DNA of 64,000 nucleotides from RGIG9608 sp045602425. GTDB taxonomy: Bacteria > Bacteroidota > Bacteroidia > Bacteroidales > Paludibacteraceae. The stretch lies in NCBI GenBank assembly GCA_045602425.1, contig JAZSBO010000014.1, positions 124,001 to 188,000 of the forward strand. Direction: 5' to 3'. The notes below the pieces were generated by a model. It did no database searches, was not told the origin of the DNA, and was given only the letters and a program-made list of their open reading frames with translations. Shown piece by piece: positions 27,630 through 35,397 of this stretch; position 1 is the first letter of the stretch; the number at the start of each line of letters is the position of its first letter. The position numbers were made by a program, and so were the translations under genes.

Positions 27630-27659
27630 ACTTATCGAAAAATTAGCAGTTTATAGTAA

Positions 27660-27687
27660 AAAGAGAAGATAATTTTATCTTCTCTTT
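27660..27687. terminator. terminator between valS and the alkyltransferase pseudogene
   Basis: Twelve base pairs (27660-27671 with 27676-27687, core AGAGAAGATA), four-base loop, with A and T runs on either side, so it can work for both convergent genes. Confidence 0.85.
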
Positions 27688-27986
27688 TATCGTTTATAAC
27701 CATATTTTTTAAAATCAACGCAATTATTTATTACCGCAATACCTTCGGCTTGTAGTCGGCGTTTTTGTTCGAGAATACCACCAAAGGCATAAGCAGAACT
27801 CAATCGTCCTGCGGCATTTATAACCTTGTAACAAGGAATTACATCAGGATTAGAATTTCGATGCAAAGCATTACCTACAGCACGAGCAAGATTTTTATTA
27901 CCCAACTATCCTGCTATTTGTCCGTAGGTTACTACCCGACCTTGTGGTAATTCACGTAATATCTTATAAACATCATCCGCAAGCAT
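27687..27986 (-). pseudogene. MGMT/Ogt-like alkyltransferase interrupted by an amber codon
   Basis: A 100-codon frame starting at ATG 27986 reads as a short MGMT-family DNA-binding domain: VYKILRELPQGRVVTYGQIAG, then TAG at codon 27 (27906-27908), then LGNKNLARAVGNALHR. The alkyl-acceptor motif appears as IPCYKV at residues 50-55 (Cys52), with Tyr where active enzymes have His, and AFGGILEQKRRLQAEG follows. Restoring codon 27 with a single base change (CAG to TAG) would give an intact protein of about 99 residues. The family repairs or recognises O6-alkylguanine. As it stands the gene is probably dead, unless the amber is an error in the sequence. Confidence 0.8.
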
Positions 27987-28004
27987 CGAACAAAGATATT
28001 AAAG

Positions 28005-28036
28005 TTTGCTTAAACAGACAAAAATCGCTACCTTTG
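28005..28036 (+). promoter_or_regulatory. consensus Bacteroidetes promoter for the ABC-F gene
   Basis: TTTG at 28005-28008, 20-base spacer, TACCTTTG at 28029-28036. This is the cleanest -33/-7 pair in the window. Transcription should begin near 28041. Confidence 0.75.
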
Positions 28037-28072
28037 CACTCCTTTTTTGATAACATATTATTTAATCTAATA

Positions 28073-29689
28073 ATGATAACACTTTCAAACATTGCCATGC
28101 AATTTGGCAAACGCGTTCTTTTCTCCGATGTAAATCTTAAATTAACCAATGGTAATTGTTATGGTATCATCGGTGCCAACGGTGCAGGAAAATCTACCCT
28201 TATTAGAATGATAAGTGGAGAACTTGACCCAACGCGTGGTCAAATCACTTTCGGACCGGGCGAACGCCTTTCTGTATTAAAGCAAAACCACTTTGAATTC
28301 GACGCATTTACTGTAATTGACACGGTAATGATGGGCAACGAAACATTTTGGAAGGTAAAAGAAGAAAAAGACCTCATCTATATGAAAGAGGATTTTACAG
28401 AAGAAGATGGCATTCGTGCGGCTGAATTGGAAGAAAAGTTTGCTGAAATGGACGGGTGGAATGCCGAAGCCAATGCTGCCGCTCTTTTAAGTGGATTAGG
28501 AATCAAAGAAGATTTGCATTATCAGCTGATGAGCGAATTAAGTGCAAAACAAAAAGTACGCATTTTGTTGGCAAGAGCTTTGTATGGTAAACCTGACAAT
28601 CTTTTGCTTGATGAGCCAACCAACGACCTTGATATGGAAGCAGTAATGTGGCTCGAAAATTATTTAGCAAATTACGAAAACACAGTTTTGGTAGTTAGTC
28701 ACGACCGCCACTTCTTGGATTCGGTTTGTACACACACAGTTGATATTGATTACAACAAGGTTACGCTTTTTGCAGGAAACTATACATTTTGGTACGAATC
28801 GAGCCAGCTAGCTCTTCGTCAATTACAAAATCAGAACAAAAAAGCAGAAGAAAAACGCAAAGAACTCGAAGAATTTATTCGTCGTTTTAGTGCAAATGTA
28901 GCAAAAAGTAAACAAGCTACAAGTCGTCGTAAAATGTTGGAAAAACTCAATGTGGAAGAGATTCAACCTTCAACACGTAAATATCCTGCAATTATTTTTA
29001 CTCCTGAACGAGAACCCGGCAATATGGTGTTGGAAGTAAACGGACTTGGAAAAACCGCTGATGATGGAACCGTACTTTTCAAAAGCGTAAGTTTCAATGT
29101 TGAGAAAAACGATAAAATCGCTCTTATATCGAAAGACGCACGTGCAATGACTGCATTTTTTGAAATTCTAAATGGGAACGACAAAAATTTTGAAGGCAAA
29201 TACAATTGGGGAATTACCATTACAAATGCCTACCTACCTTTGGACAACTCTGCGTTTTTCAACAACGATTTATCGTTGGTTGATTGGTTAGGACAATTTT
29301 CGAGCGACACTACTGAAGTTTTCATTCGTGGATATTTAGGCAAAATGCTTTTCTCAGGTGAAGAAATTTATAAACGTGCAAGCGTGCTTTCAGGAGGCGA
29401 AAAAATGCGTTGTATGATTGCTCGTATGATGCTCCGCAATGCAAACGTCATGATGCTCGACTCTCCTGCCAACCATCTCGATTTGGAATCAATTCAAGCA
29501 TTTAACAACACATTGATTAATTTCAAAGGGAACATCTTGATGGCATCGCACGACCGCGAATTTGTTCAAACCGTTTGTAATAGAATCATTGAACTTACAC
29601 CTAACGGAATTATCGACAAATATATGGACTACGAAGACTATCTTACTTCGGACGACATAAAAGTTTTGCGAGAAAAAATGTATCAATAA
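28073..29689 (+). CDS. ABC-F family ATPase with one degenerate ATP site
   Basis: A 538-residue soluble protein with two ABC domains joined by a charged linker, the architecture of ribosome-associated ABC-F factors (YbiT-like). The start is ATG 28073, downstream of a perfect promoter. Domain 1 has an intact Walker A (GANGAGKST, residues 34-42) and LLLDEPTNDLD, but its signature is LSAKQK. Domain 2 has an intact signature LSGGEK and switch His (ASHDRE), but Walker A is replaced by SKDARAMT (residues 353-360) and the catalytic Glu by Ser (LDSPANHLD, Ser464). Only the composite site Walker A1 plus signature 2 can hydrolyse ATP. Its role in translation is inferred from the family. Confidence 0.95.
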   Translation: MITLSNIAMQFGKRVLFSDVNLKLTNGNCYGIIGANGAGKSTLIRMISGELDPTRGQITFGPGERLSVLKQNHFEFDAFTVIDTVMMGNETFWKVKEEKDLIYMKEDFTEEDGIRAAELEEKFAEMDGWNAEANAAALLSGLGIKEDLHYQLMSELSAKQKVRILLARALYGKPDNLLLDEPTNDLDMEAVMWLENYLANYENTVLVVSHDRHFLDSVCTHTVDIDYNKVTLFAGNYTFWYESSQLALRQLQNQNKKAEEKRKELEEFIRRFSANVAKSKQATSRRKMLEKLNVEEIQPSTRKYPAIIFTPEREPGNMVLEVNGLGKTADDGTVLFKSVSFNVEKNDKIALISKDARAMTAFFEILNGNDKNFEGKYNWGITITNAYLPLDNSAFFNNDLSLVDWLGQFSSDTTEVFIRGYLGKMLFSGEEIYKRASVLSGGEKMRCMIARMMLRNANVMMLDSPANHLDLESIQAFNNTLINFKGNILMASHDREFVQTVCNRIIELTPNGIIDKYMDYEDYLTSDDIKVLREKMYQ

Positions 29690-29690
29690 G

Positions 29691-30158
29691 ATGAAAAAAA
29701 TCATCAACCCTTGGTTAGGCCTCGAAGGCTACAACTGCTTTGGATGTTGCCCATCGAACACTGCTGGTGTAAAAATGGAATTTTATGAAGATGGAGAAGA
29801 TATTGTGTCTTTTTGGCAACCACAAAAACACTATCAGAGTTATATAAACACCTTACATGGAGGCATTCAAGCCACATTAATTGACGAAATTGCAGGCTGG
29901 GTTGTATTTCAGAAATTACAAACTGTCGGTGTCACCAACCGACTGAATATCATCTATAAAAAGTCTATAGGTATCAATGAAAAAATAATACTTAGAGCTT
30001 CTCTAAAAGAACAAAAACGGAATGTTGCTTTCATTGAGATTCGTATATACAACTCACAAGACGAACTTTGCACAACAGCTGAAGCTGTTTATTTTTGCAC
30101 ATCAAAAGAAATTGCAAAACAAGAAATGATGTTCGAAGGTTGCAAAACGGAAAAGTAA
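29691..30158 (+). CDS. PaaI/YigI-type hotdog thioesterase
   Basis: A 155-residue single hotdog-fold protein. HGGIQATLIDEIAGWVVF near residues 57-74 is the PaaI-type helix carrying the conserved HGG and the catalytic acidic residue (Asp or Glu in LIDE). VTNRLNIIYKKS is the adjacent strand. Members hydrolyse acyl-CoA thioesters. The substrate is not predictable. It starts one base after the stop of the ABC-F gene, so the two are cotranscribed, although no shared function is obvious. Confidence 0.88.
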   Translation: MKKIINPWLGLEGYNCFGCCPSNTAGVKMEFYEDGEDIVSFWQPQKHYQSYINTLHGGIQATLIDEIAGWVVFQKLQTVGVTNRLNIIYKKSIGINEKIILRASLKEQKRNVAFIEIRIYNSQDELCTTAEAVYFCTSKEIAKQEMMFEGCKTEK

Positions 30159-30163
30159 AGGAT

Positions 30164-31096
30164 TTAATCCCTAAACAGATCAGTAGAAAGATAACGTTCA
30201 CCTGTGTCAGGGAAAAGTACAACAATAGTTTTCCCTTTATATTCAGTTTTTTTTGCTAACTGTAAAGCAGCACTTAAAGCAGCACCAGAAGAAATTCCGA
30301 CAAGTAATCCTTCTTTTTTTGCAAGCATACGAGCAGATTCAAAAGCTTGCTCATCTGACACTGCAACTACTTTATCTACAACTTCAAAATCATAATTTTT
30401 AGGAACGAAACCTGCACCAATTCCTTGAATCTTATGTTGTCCAGCATTATTACCAGAAAGCACAGAAGAAGCAATAGGCTCTACCGCAACAACTTCGATA
30501 TTCGAATTATATTGTTTCAACCTGCGTCCCGTTCCAGAAATAGTACCTCCCGTTCCAACTCCAGCAACAAACACATCTATATTCCCATCTGTATCACGCC
30601 AAATTTCCTCAGCCGTATTCCATTCATGAGCTAAAGGATTTGCTTCATTTTCAAATTGTTGAAAGATTATTACATTCTTATTTTCTCGTTTCAACTCTTC
30701 AGCCTTCCGAATTGATCCTGCCATACCTTCACTCCCTTTAGTCAAAACGATTTCCGCCCCAAAAGCATTTAATAACATTTGACGTTCTTGACTCATTGTT
30801 TCTGGCATCGTAAGTATCACTTTATACCCTTTCAACAAAGCAACCCAAGCCAAGCCTATGCCCATATTTCCACTTGTTGGTTCTACTATCAATGAGTTTT
30901 TCGTAAGTAAACCTTTTTTCTCTGCATCTTCAATCATTGATAATGCAGCACGATCTTTGACACTCCCTCCCGGATTAAACGACTCTAATTTAGCAATCAA
31001 GCGACACTCCAATTTTTCAATCTTTTCGATTACAGACAATTCTAATAGTGGTGTATGCCCTATCAACTGGATTAAATTTGTATATATCTTACTCAC
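30164..31096 (-). CDS. cysK: cysteine synthase A (O-acetylserine sulfhydrylase)
   Basis: A 310-residue PLP enzyme making cysteine from O-acetylserine and sulfide. The PLP lysine is in GGSVKDRA near residue 45, the substrate loop PTSGNMGIGLAW near 73, and the phosphate-binding loop GTGGTISGTGR near 183. GISSGAALSAAL near 270 closes the active site. The C-terminus is typical of CysK rather than cystathionine beta-synthase. It converges on the thioesterase with 5 bases between stops. Confidence 0.96.
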   Translation of the reverse strand: MSKIYTNLIQLIGHTPLLELSVIEKIEKLECRLIAKLESFNPGGSVKDRAALSMIEDAEKKGLLTKNSLIVEPTSGNMGIGLAWVALLKGYKVILTMPETMSQERQMLLNAFGAEIVLTKGSEGMAGSIRKAEELKRENKNVIIFQQFENEANPLAHEWNTAEEIWRDTDGNIDVFVAGVGTGGTISGTGRRLKQYNSNIEVVAVEPIASSVLSGNNAGQHKIQGIGAGFVPKNYDFEVVDKVVAVSDEQAFESARMLAKKEGLLVGISSGAALSAALQLAKKTEYKGKTIVVLFPDTGERYLSTDLFRD

Positions 31097-31124
31097 AAAA
31101 ACAATTTTAGACGTTATAGAAGAA

Positions 31125-31132
31125 CAAAGATA
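31125..31132 (-). promoter_or_regulatory. -7 box for cysK
   Basis: CAAAGATA on the plus strand reads TATCTTTG on the minus strand, giving a leader of about 23 bases before cysK. Confidence 0.45.
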
Positions 31133-31157
31133 ATATTTTTTATCGTTTGAATAATTT

Positions 31158-31165
31158 TACCTTTG
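31158..31165 (+). promoter_or_regulatory. -7 box almost touching the WG-repeat gene start
   Basis: TACCTTTG ends only 4 bases before ATG 31170. With usual Bacteroidetes geometry the transcript would begin at or next to the start codon, so the mRNA may be leaderless. Confidence 0.5.
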
Positions 31166-31169
31166 CACA

Positions 31170-32258
31170 ATGAAATATATTTATTTATACATTGTTTTGC
31201 TTCCTTTTTTGATTTCTTGTCAATATACCGACATAAGCAATCAATTATCACCCACAAATGATACAACAAAACTTTGGCCTGCATATGACACCGAAAACAA
31301 TTTATACGGATACATTGACCACAAAGGCGAAATTAAAATAAAAGGACAATATATGTCGGCATCTGTATTTTCTTGCGGATTGGCTCGAGTTCAACTCCTT
31401 AACAATAGTTATGGATACATAGACAAGCAAGGGAATCTAATAGCACAAGGATTTACCTCTGCCGAGCAACATTTCGAGAATTTAGCATTAGTAACAACAG
31501 AAACAGAGTTCGGTTATATCAACCAAAAAGGAGCATGGAATATTATTTTACCATACAATACAACTCAATATACGGCTTCAAGCTTTTCTTCTGACAAAAT
31601 AGCATTGTTGTCGCCTTTCGATACAAGTGCATTTTTATTTATTGATAAAACAGGGAAAAAGGTTCTTTCTCTAAATAAAAATGTAGCTGATTTTGCAGAT
31701 AACTTTCATGAATCACTTGCTCGTTTTCGAAAAAACTCTCACTATGGTTTTATAGACCTTAAAGGTAACATCGTTATTAATCCGCAATATACATTTGCCG
31801 ATAATTTTCATTATGGTTTTGCGACTGTTAAGATAAAAGATAACTACACTTTTATCAACAAAAAAGGACAAGAGATGAATGCATCTTTTGACAACGCAAA
31901 AAGATTTTCAGACAACCATCTTGCACCTATTTGCAAAAATAAAAAATGGGGATTTATGGATACTCTCGGACATACAAAAATTGACTTTTTATACGATAAC
32001 GCCTACCCATTTTCCGAGCAATTAGCTGTTGTAATGCAAAATCAGAAATATGGGGTTATTAACGAGCATGGCATTGTTGTTATTCCTTTTGAATACAATG
32101 GAATACAAACCTACTTTCATAACAATATGATATTGGCATACAAAATTAAAAACGATACAATACATTTTTATTACCTCGATTCTGCTAATGTGCCTATTTA
32201 TGAATGGACACAGAAATACAACACTACAACAATAAAAAACACCTATAATTTCTTTTAA
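31170..32258 (+). CDS. WG-repeat lipoprotein
   Basis: A 362-residue protein with a lipoprotein signal (MKYIYLYIVLLPFLISC, lipobox LISC). The rest is a tandem array of about eight WG-type beta repeats, seen as NLYGYIDHKGEIKI, NSYGYIDKQGNLI, FGYINQKGAW, HYGFIDLKGNIVI, NYTFINKKGQ, KWGFMDTLGH and KYGVINEHGIVVI. WG repeats build extracytoplasmic binding surfaces whose ligands are largely unknown. It is placed alone between cysK and dnaK. The unusual promoter position is noted separately. Confidence 0.9.
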   Translation: MKYIYLYIVLLPFLISCQYTDISNQLSPTNDTTKLWPAYDTENNLYGYIDHKGEIKIKGQYMSASVFSCGLARVQLLNNSYGYIDKQGNLIAQGFTSAEQHFENLALVTTETEFGYINQKGAWNIILPYNTTQYTASSFSSDKIALLSPFDTSAFLFIDKTGKKVLSLNKNVADFADNFHESLARFRKNSHYGFIDLKGNIVINPQYTFADNFHYGFATVKIKDNYTFINKKGQEMNASFDNAKRFSDNHLAPICKNKKWGFMDTLGHTKIDFLYDNAYPFSEQLAVVMQNQKYGVINEHGIVVIPFEYNGIQTYFHNNMILAYKIKNDTIHFYYLDSANVPIYEWTQKYNTTTIKNTYNFF

Positions 32259-32408
32259 CTAATCCTTAAAACAAAATATTCGTTTTTTGTGTTTTAATAG
32301 AAAGTAGCGAAGTTCATTTATGCCGTTTTGGCAGTTATTTTTTCAACAAATTACGACAAAAGCAACCCTTTTCTGCCAAAAAAAATAAAAAAATATAATT
32401 TTTAATAA

Positions 32409-32424
32409 TGGCATAAGATTTGAA
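32409..32424 (+). promoter_or_regulatory. possible sigma-54-type promoter for dnaK
   Basis: TGGCAT-AAGAT-TTGAA fits the -24/-12 consensus TGGCAC-N5-TTGCA with correct spacing, apart from A for C at the -12 GC pair. Transcription would begin near 32434, a 40-base leader. No convincing TAnnTTTG box with proper spacing is visible closer to dnaK. Confidence 0.35.
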
Positions 32425-32474
32425 AAAGATGCAATGAACAAAAAATTGATGTTAAACTAAAAAATTATACAATT

Positions 32475-34376
32475 ATGGGAAAAATTATTGGAATTGACTT
32501 AGGCACCACAAACTCATGTGTAGCCGTAATGGAAGGCAACGAACCTGTTGTAATCTCCAACAGTGAAGGAAAACGTACAACACCTTCGGTGATAGGTTTT
32601 GTAGATGGTGGCGAACGTAAAGTAGGTGATCCTGCTAAACGTCAGGCTATTACTAATCCACAGAAAACCGTTTTTTCAATCAAACGTTTTATGGGTGAAA
32701 CTTACGACCGTTTGTCGAACGAAGTTGGTCGTGTTCCTTACAAAGTAGTAAAAGGCGATAACAACACCCCTCGTGTTGATATTGATGGTCGTCTTTATAC
32801 ACCACAAGAAATTTCGGCAATCATTCTTCAAAAAATGAAAAAAACTGCTGAAGATTACCTTGGTACAGAAGTAACTGAAGCCGTTATTACAGTTCCTGCT
32901 TACTTTAACGACTCACAACGTCAAGCTACAAAAGAAGCTGGTGAAATTGCAGGATTAAATGTTCGTCGTATTGTAAACGAACCAACAGCTGCAGCATTGG
33001 CTTATGGTCTTGACAAAAGCAATAAGGATATGAAAATTGTCGTATTCGACTGCGGTGGTGGTACTCACGATGTAAGCGTTCTCGAATTGGGCGACGGTGT
33101 TTTTGAAGTGAAATCTACTGATGGTGATACTCATCTTGGTGGTGATGACTTTGACCACCGCATTATTGACTGGTTGGTACAAGAATTTAAAGATGAAAAC
33201 GGAGGTTCAGATTTAAGTAAAGATCCGATGGCTCTTCAACGCTTAAAAGAGGCTGCCGAAAAAGCAAAAATAGAATTGTCAAACACAACTTCTACCGAAA
33301 TCAATTTGCCATATATTATGCCTGTTGATGGAATGCCAAAGCATTTAGTACGCACACTTACACGTGCTAAATTCGAACAATTAGTTGATGATTTAGTACA
33401 ACGTACTATTGCTCCATGTCGCACGGCATTGCAAAATGCAGGATTAAACACAAGCGATATTGATGAGATTATCCTTGTTGGTGGTTCTACACGTATTCCT
33501 GCAATTCAAGCAGCTGTAGAAAAATTCTTTGGCAAAGCTCCTTCAAAAGGCGTAAATCCTGACGAAGTAGTTGCTATCGGTGCTGCTATCCAAGGTGGCG
33601 TTTTAACAGGCGAAGTAAAAGATGTGCTTTTACTCGACGTCACTCCACTATCTCTTGGTATTGAAACTATGGGCGGTGTTATGACGAAACTTATCGAAGC
33701 AAACACTACAATCCCAACAAAGAAATCGGAAGTATTCTCAACTGCAAGCGACAATCAACCTTCGGTACAAATTAATGTTCTTCAAGGTGAACGTCCGATG
33801 GCACGCGACAACAAACAAATAGGTATGTTCCATCTTGATGGTATTCCTGCTGCTCCACGTGGTGTTCCTCAAATTGAAGTAACATTTGACATTGATGCCA
33901 ATGGTATCTTAAACGTATCAGCAAAAGATAAAGCTACAGGCAAAGAACAAAAAATCCGTATTGAAGCATCGTCTGGTCTTTCAGATGAAGAAATTAAACG
34001 TATGAAAGCAGAAGCAGAAGCTAATGCCGAAGCAGACAAAAAAGAGAAAGAACGCATCGACAAGTTAAATCAAGCAGATAGTATGATTTTCCAAACAGAA
34101 AAGCAACTAAACGAACTTGGAGATAAACTTCCTGCTGATAAAAAAGCACCTATCGAAACTGCTCTTGGCAAACTCAAAGATGCTCATAAATCTCAAGATA
34201 TTGCAGCAATCGATGTGGCAATGAATGAACTAAATACTGCTTTCCATGCAGCAAGTCAGGATATGTACAATGCTTCACAACAAGCAGGTAGTACTACACA
34301 AGATCCAAACGCAGGTACTGGAAACGACAATAGCAACGAGAATGTTCAAGATGCAGATTTTGAAGAAGTAAAATAA
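32475..34376 (+). CDS. dnaK: chaperone protein DnaK (Hsp70)
   Basis: A 633-residue ATP-driven chaperone. The phosphate 1 loop GIDLGTTNSCVAVMEG is at residues 5-20. The phosphate 2 loop reads DCGGGTHD at residues 192-199 rather than the commoner DLGGGTFD. The adenosine motif VGGSTRIPAIQ is near 338, the linker DVLLLDVTPLSLG near 385, and a disordered tail ends in QDADFEEVK, the usual Hsp70 terminus. Length is normal. dnaJ and grpE are not adjacent, as is common in Bacteroidetes. A long upstream gap and a perfect terminator make it a single-gene unit. Confidence 0.98.
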   Translation: MGKIIGIDLGTTNSCVAVMEGNEPVVISNSEGKRTTPSVIGFVDGGERKVGDPAKRQAITNPQKTVFSIKRFMGETYDRLSNEVGRVPYKVVKGDNNTPRVDIDGRLYTPQEISAIILQKMKKTAEDYLGTEVTEAVITVPAYFNDSQRQATKEAGEIAGLNVRRIVNEPTAAALAYGLDKSNKDMKIVVFDCGGGTHDVSVLELGDGVFEVKSTDGDTHLGGDDFDHRIIDWLVQEFKDENGGSDLSKDPMALQRLKEAAEKAKIELSNTTSTEINLPYIMPVDGMPKHLVRTLTRAKFEQLVDDLVQRTIAPCRTALQNAGLNTSDIDEIILVGGSTRIPAIQAAVEKFFGKAPSKGVNPDEVVAIGAAIQGGVLTGEVKDVLLLDVTPLSLGIETMGGVMTKLIEANTTIPTKKSEVFSTASDNQPSVQINVLQGERPMARDNKQIGMFHLDGIPAAPRGVPQIEVTFDIDANGILNVSAKDKATGKEQKIRIEASSGLSDEEIKRMKAEAEANAEADKKEKERIDKLNQADSMIFQTEKQLNELGDKLPADKKAPIETALGKLKDAHKSQDIAAIDVAMNELNTAFHAASQDMYNASQQAGSTTQDPNAGTGNDNSNENVQDADFEEVK

Positions 34377-34395
34377 GTTAGAATAACAAACAACA

Positions 34396-34432
34396 ACAAA
34401 GGTGTAAATTATAATTTACACCTTTGTTTTAT
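34396..34432 (+). terminator. terminator after dnaK
   Basis: A perfect 15-bp stem (34396-34410 with 34413-34427, core AAAGGTGTAAATT) with a two-base loop is followed by T-rich sequence. Confidence 0.92.
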
Positions 34433-34527
34433 TTTTATATAAATCTAATACGTAAGTTATTTATCTAAAATCCTAATTATTCATACCCATTTAATTTAAC
34501 TCTTTTAATATTTGTTACTTTTAATTT

Positions 34528-34563
34528 AAAAAAAGAATGACCCTAAAAAGTCATTCTTTTTTT
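34528..34563. terminator. terminator after the 34595 membrane-protein gene
   Basis: A 14-bp stem (34528-34541 with 34550-34563, core AGAATGAC) with A and T runs on the two sides. It mainly serves the minus-strand gene that stops at 34595. Confidence 0.85.
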
Positions 34564-34594
34564 TACTTGATTGGGTGGGTTACAGTAAAACTAA

Positions 34595-35095
34595 TTATTT
34601 TAATTTCTTTTCCGCCACGGCTACGATTTTGGAAAATCCAATAATAAGAGGATACCATAGTACACAATATATCAATGCAGTAACAATCGATATCCAACCA
34701 TACTCGTTTATTAAAAGTAAACCAGCTATAATGCTAATAACTAAAAATATATTAGCAATAAGACTTATTGTATTAGACCATGTATTTTTTATTTCTGAAG
34801 TGCCATTTATCTCTTCTTGTTTCTCAATAGAAACGTATTTTAATAATTCTTGATACTCTTCATCAGTAACTTCAATTGGTAGATATTCTTTTTTTACTTT
34901 GAAGTATTTACCTTCTTCTGCATCCCATTTACATTCTGGAGTATTATCATACACATCAAGATATTCTATTAATTCTATTGATTTAGTTTCATCAACAAGT
35001 CCTATAGAAATAAGAAGTGCTTCTCTTTGTCTTAATTCTTCTTCTTTTTGTTCTTTTTTCATCTTACTGATGAACTCTTCTACTTTTGCATTCAT
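34595..35095 (-). CDS. small protein with two C-terminal membrane helices
   Basis: A 166-residue protein I do not recognise. The start at ATG 35095 (MNAKVEEFISKMKKEQ) is preferred because the frame upstream is not coding-like. Residues 1-30 are a charged helix, 30-100 a soluble region with acidic patches, and 110-160 two membrane helices (ANIFLVISIIAGLLLI and IVTALIYCVLWYPLIIGF). There is no signal peptide, so the N-terminal part is probably cytoplasmic. It is isolated between dnaK and guaA and flanked upstream by the long inverted repeat, which hints at an accessory insertion. Confidence 0.75.
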   Translation of the reverse strand: MNAKVEEFISKMKKEQKEEELRQREALLISIGLVDETKSIELIEYLDVYDNTPECKWDAEEGKYFKVKKEYLPIEVTDEEYQELLKYVSIEKQEEINGTSEIKNTWSNTISLIANIFLVISIIAGLLLINEYGWISIVTALIYCVLWYPLIIGFSKIVAVAEKKLK

Positions 35096-35177
35096 GTTTT
35101 TAAAATTTATTATAGTTATTGTGCAATATTGCCTTTCTAATTGCCACACCCACAAAAAAAGTGCAGACTTTCACCAA

Positions 35178-35292
35178 CGCTCTCGGGCTCACCACAAGCC
35201 GAATATACAATGGTTCAGTTTGCACCAATAGGCACAAACCCAACTGTATATTCTTTTGCTCATTTCTATTTCGAGGTGGTGATTCGAGAGCG
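35178..35292. repeat. 115-base long imperfect inverted repeat
   Basis: Nested arms: CGCTCTCG (35178-35185) and TCACCAC (35189-35195) pair with GTGGTGA (35276-35282) and CGAGAGCG (35285-35292). Inside them GAATATACA (35201-35209) pairs with TGTATATTC (35245-35253), and a further imperfect GTTTG/CAAAC pairing follows. The sequence AAACCCAAC occurs inside (35236-35244) and again just outside (35332-35340). The stretch is richer in G and C than its surroundings and holds no gene. It may be a structured RNA or a mobile-element remnant. Confidence 0.6.
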
Positions 35293-35356
35293 ATTGAGCA
35301 ATTTATTTCAAAAATGTCTTACGCCAGGTCTAAACCCAACGTTTTGCAAATATAAA

Positions 35357-35382
35357 AAAACCTCAACACAAGTTGAGGTTTT
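35357..35382 (-). terminator. terminator of the purF-carAB-guaA operon
   Basis: AACCTCAAC pairs with GTTGAGGTT around a 4-base loop, followed on the minus strand by a T run. It lies 15 bases after the guaA stop. Confidence 0.88.
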
Positions 35383-35397
35383 AATTTTCTTTTTTGC

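Noticed and set aside
27906..27908. Amber codon in the alkyltransferase read through as pyrrolysine or another amino acid
   Set aside because: TAG is used as an ordinary stop elsewhere in the window and there is no downstream element or conserved context. A simple nonsense mutation is enough.
35178..35292. Integron attC site
   Set aside because: The extrahelical bases are suggestive, but the required RYYYAAC...GTTRRRY core pair is not at the outer ends and no integrase or cassette array is visible. Kept only as an unexplained inverted repeat.
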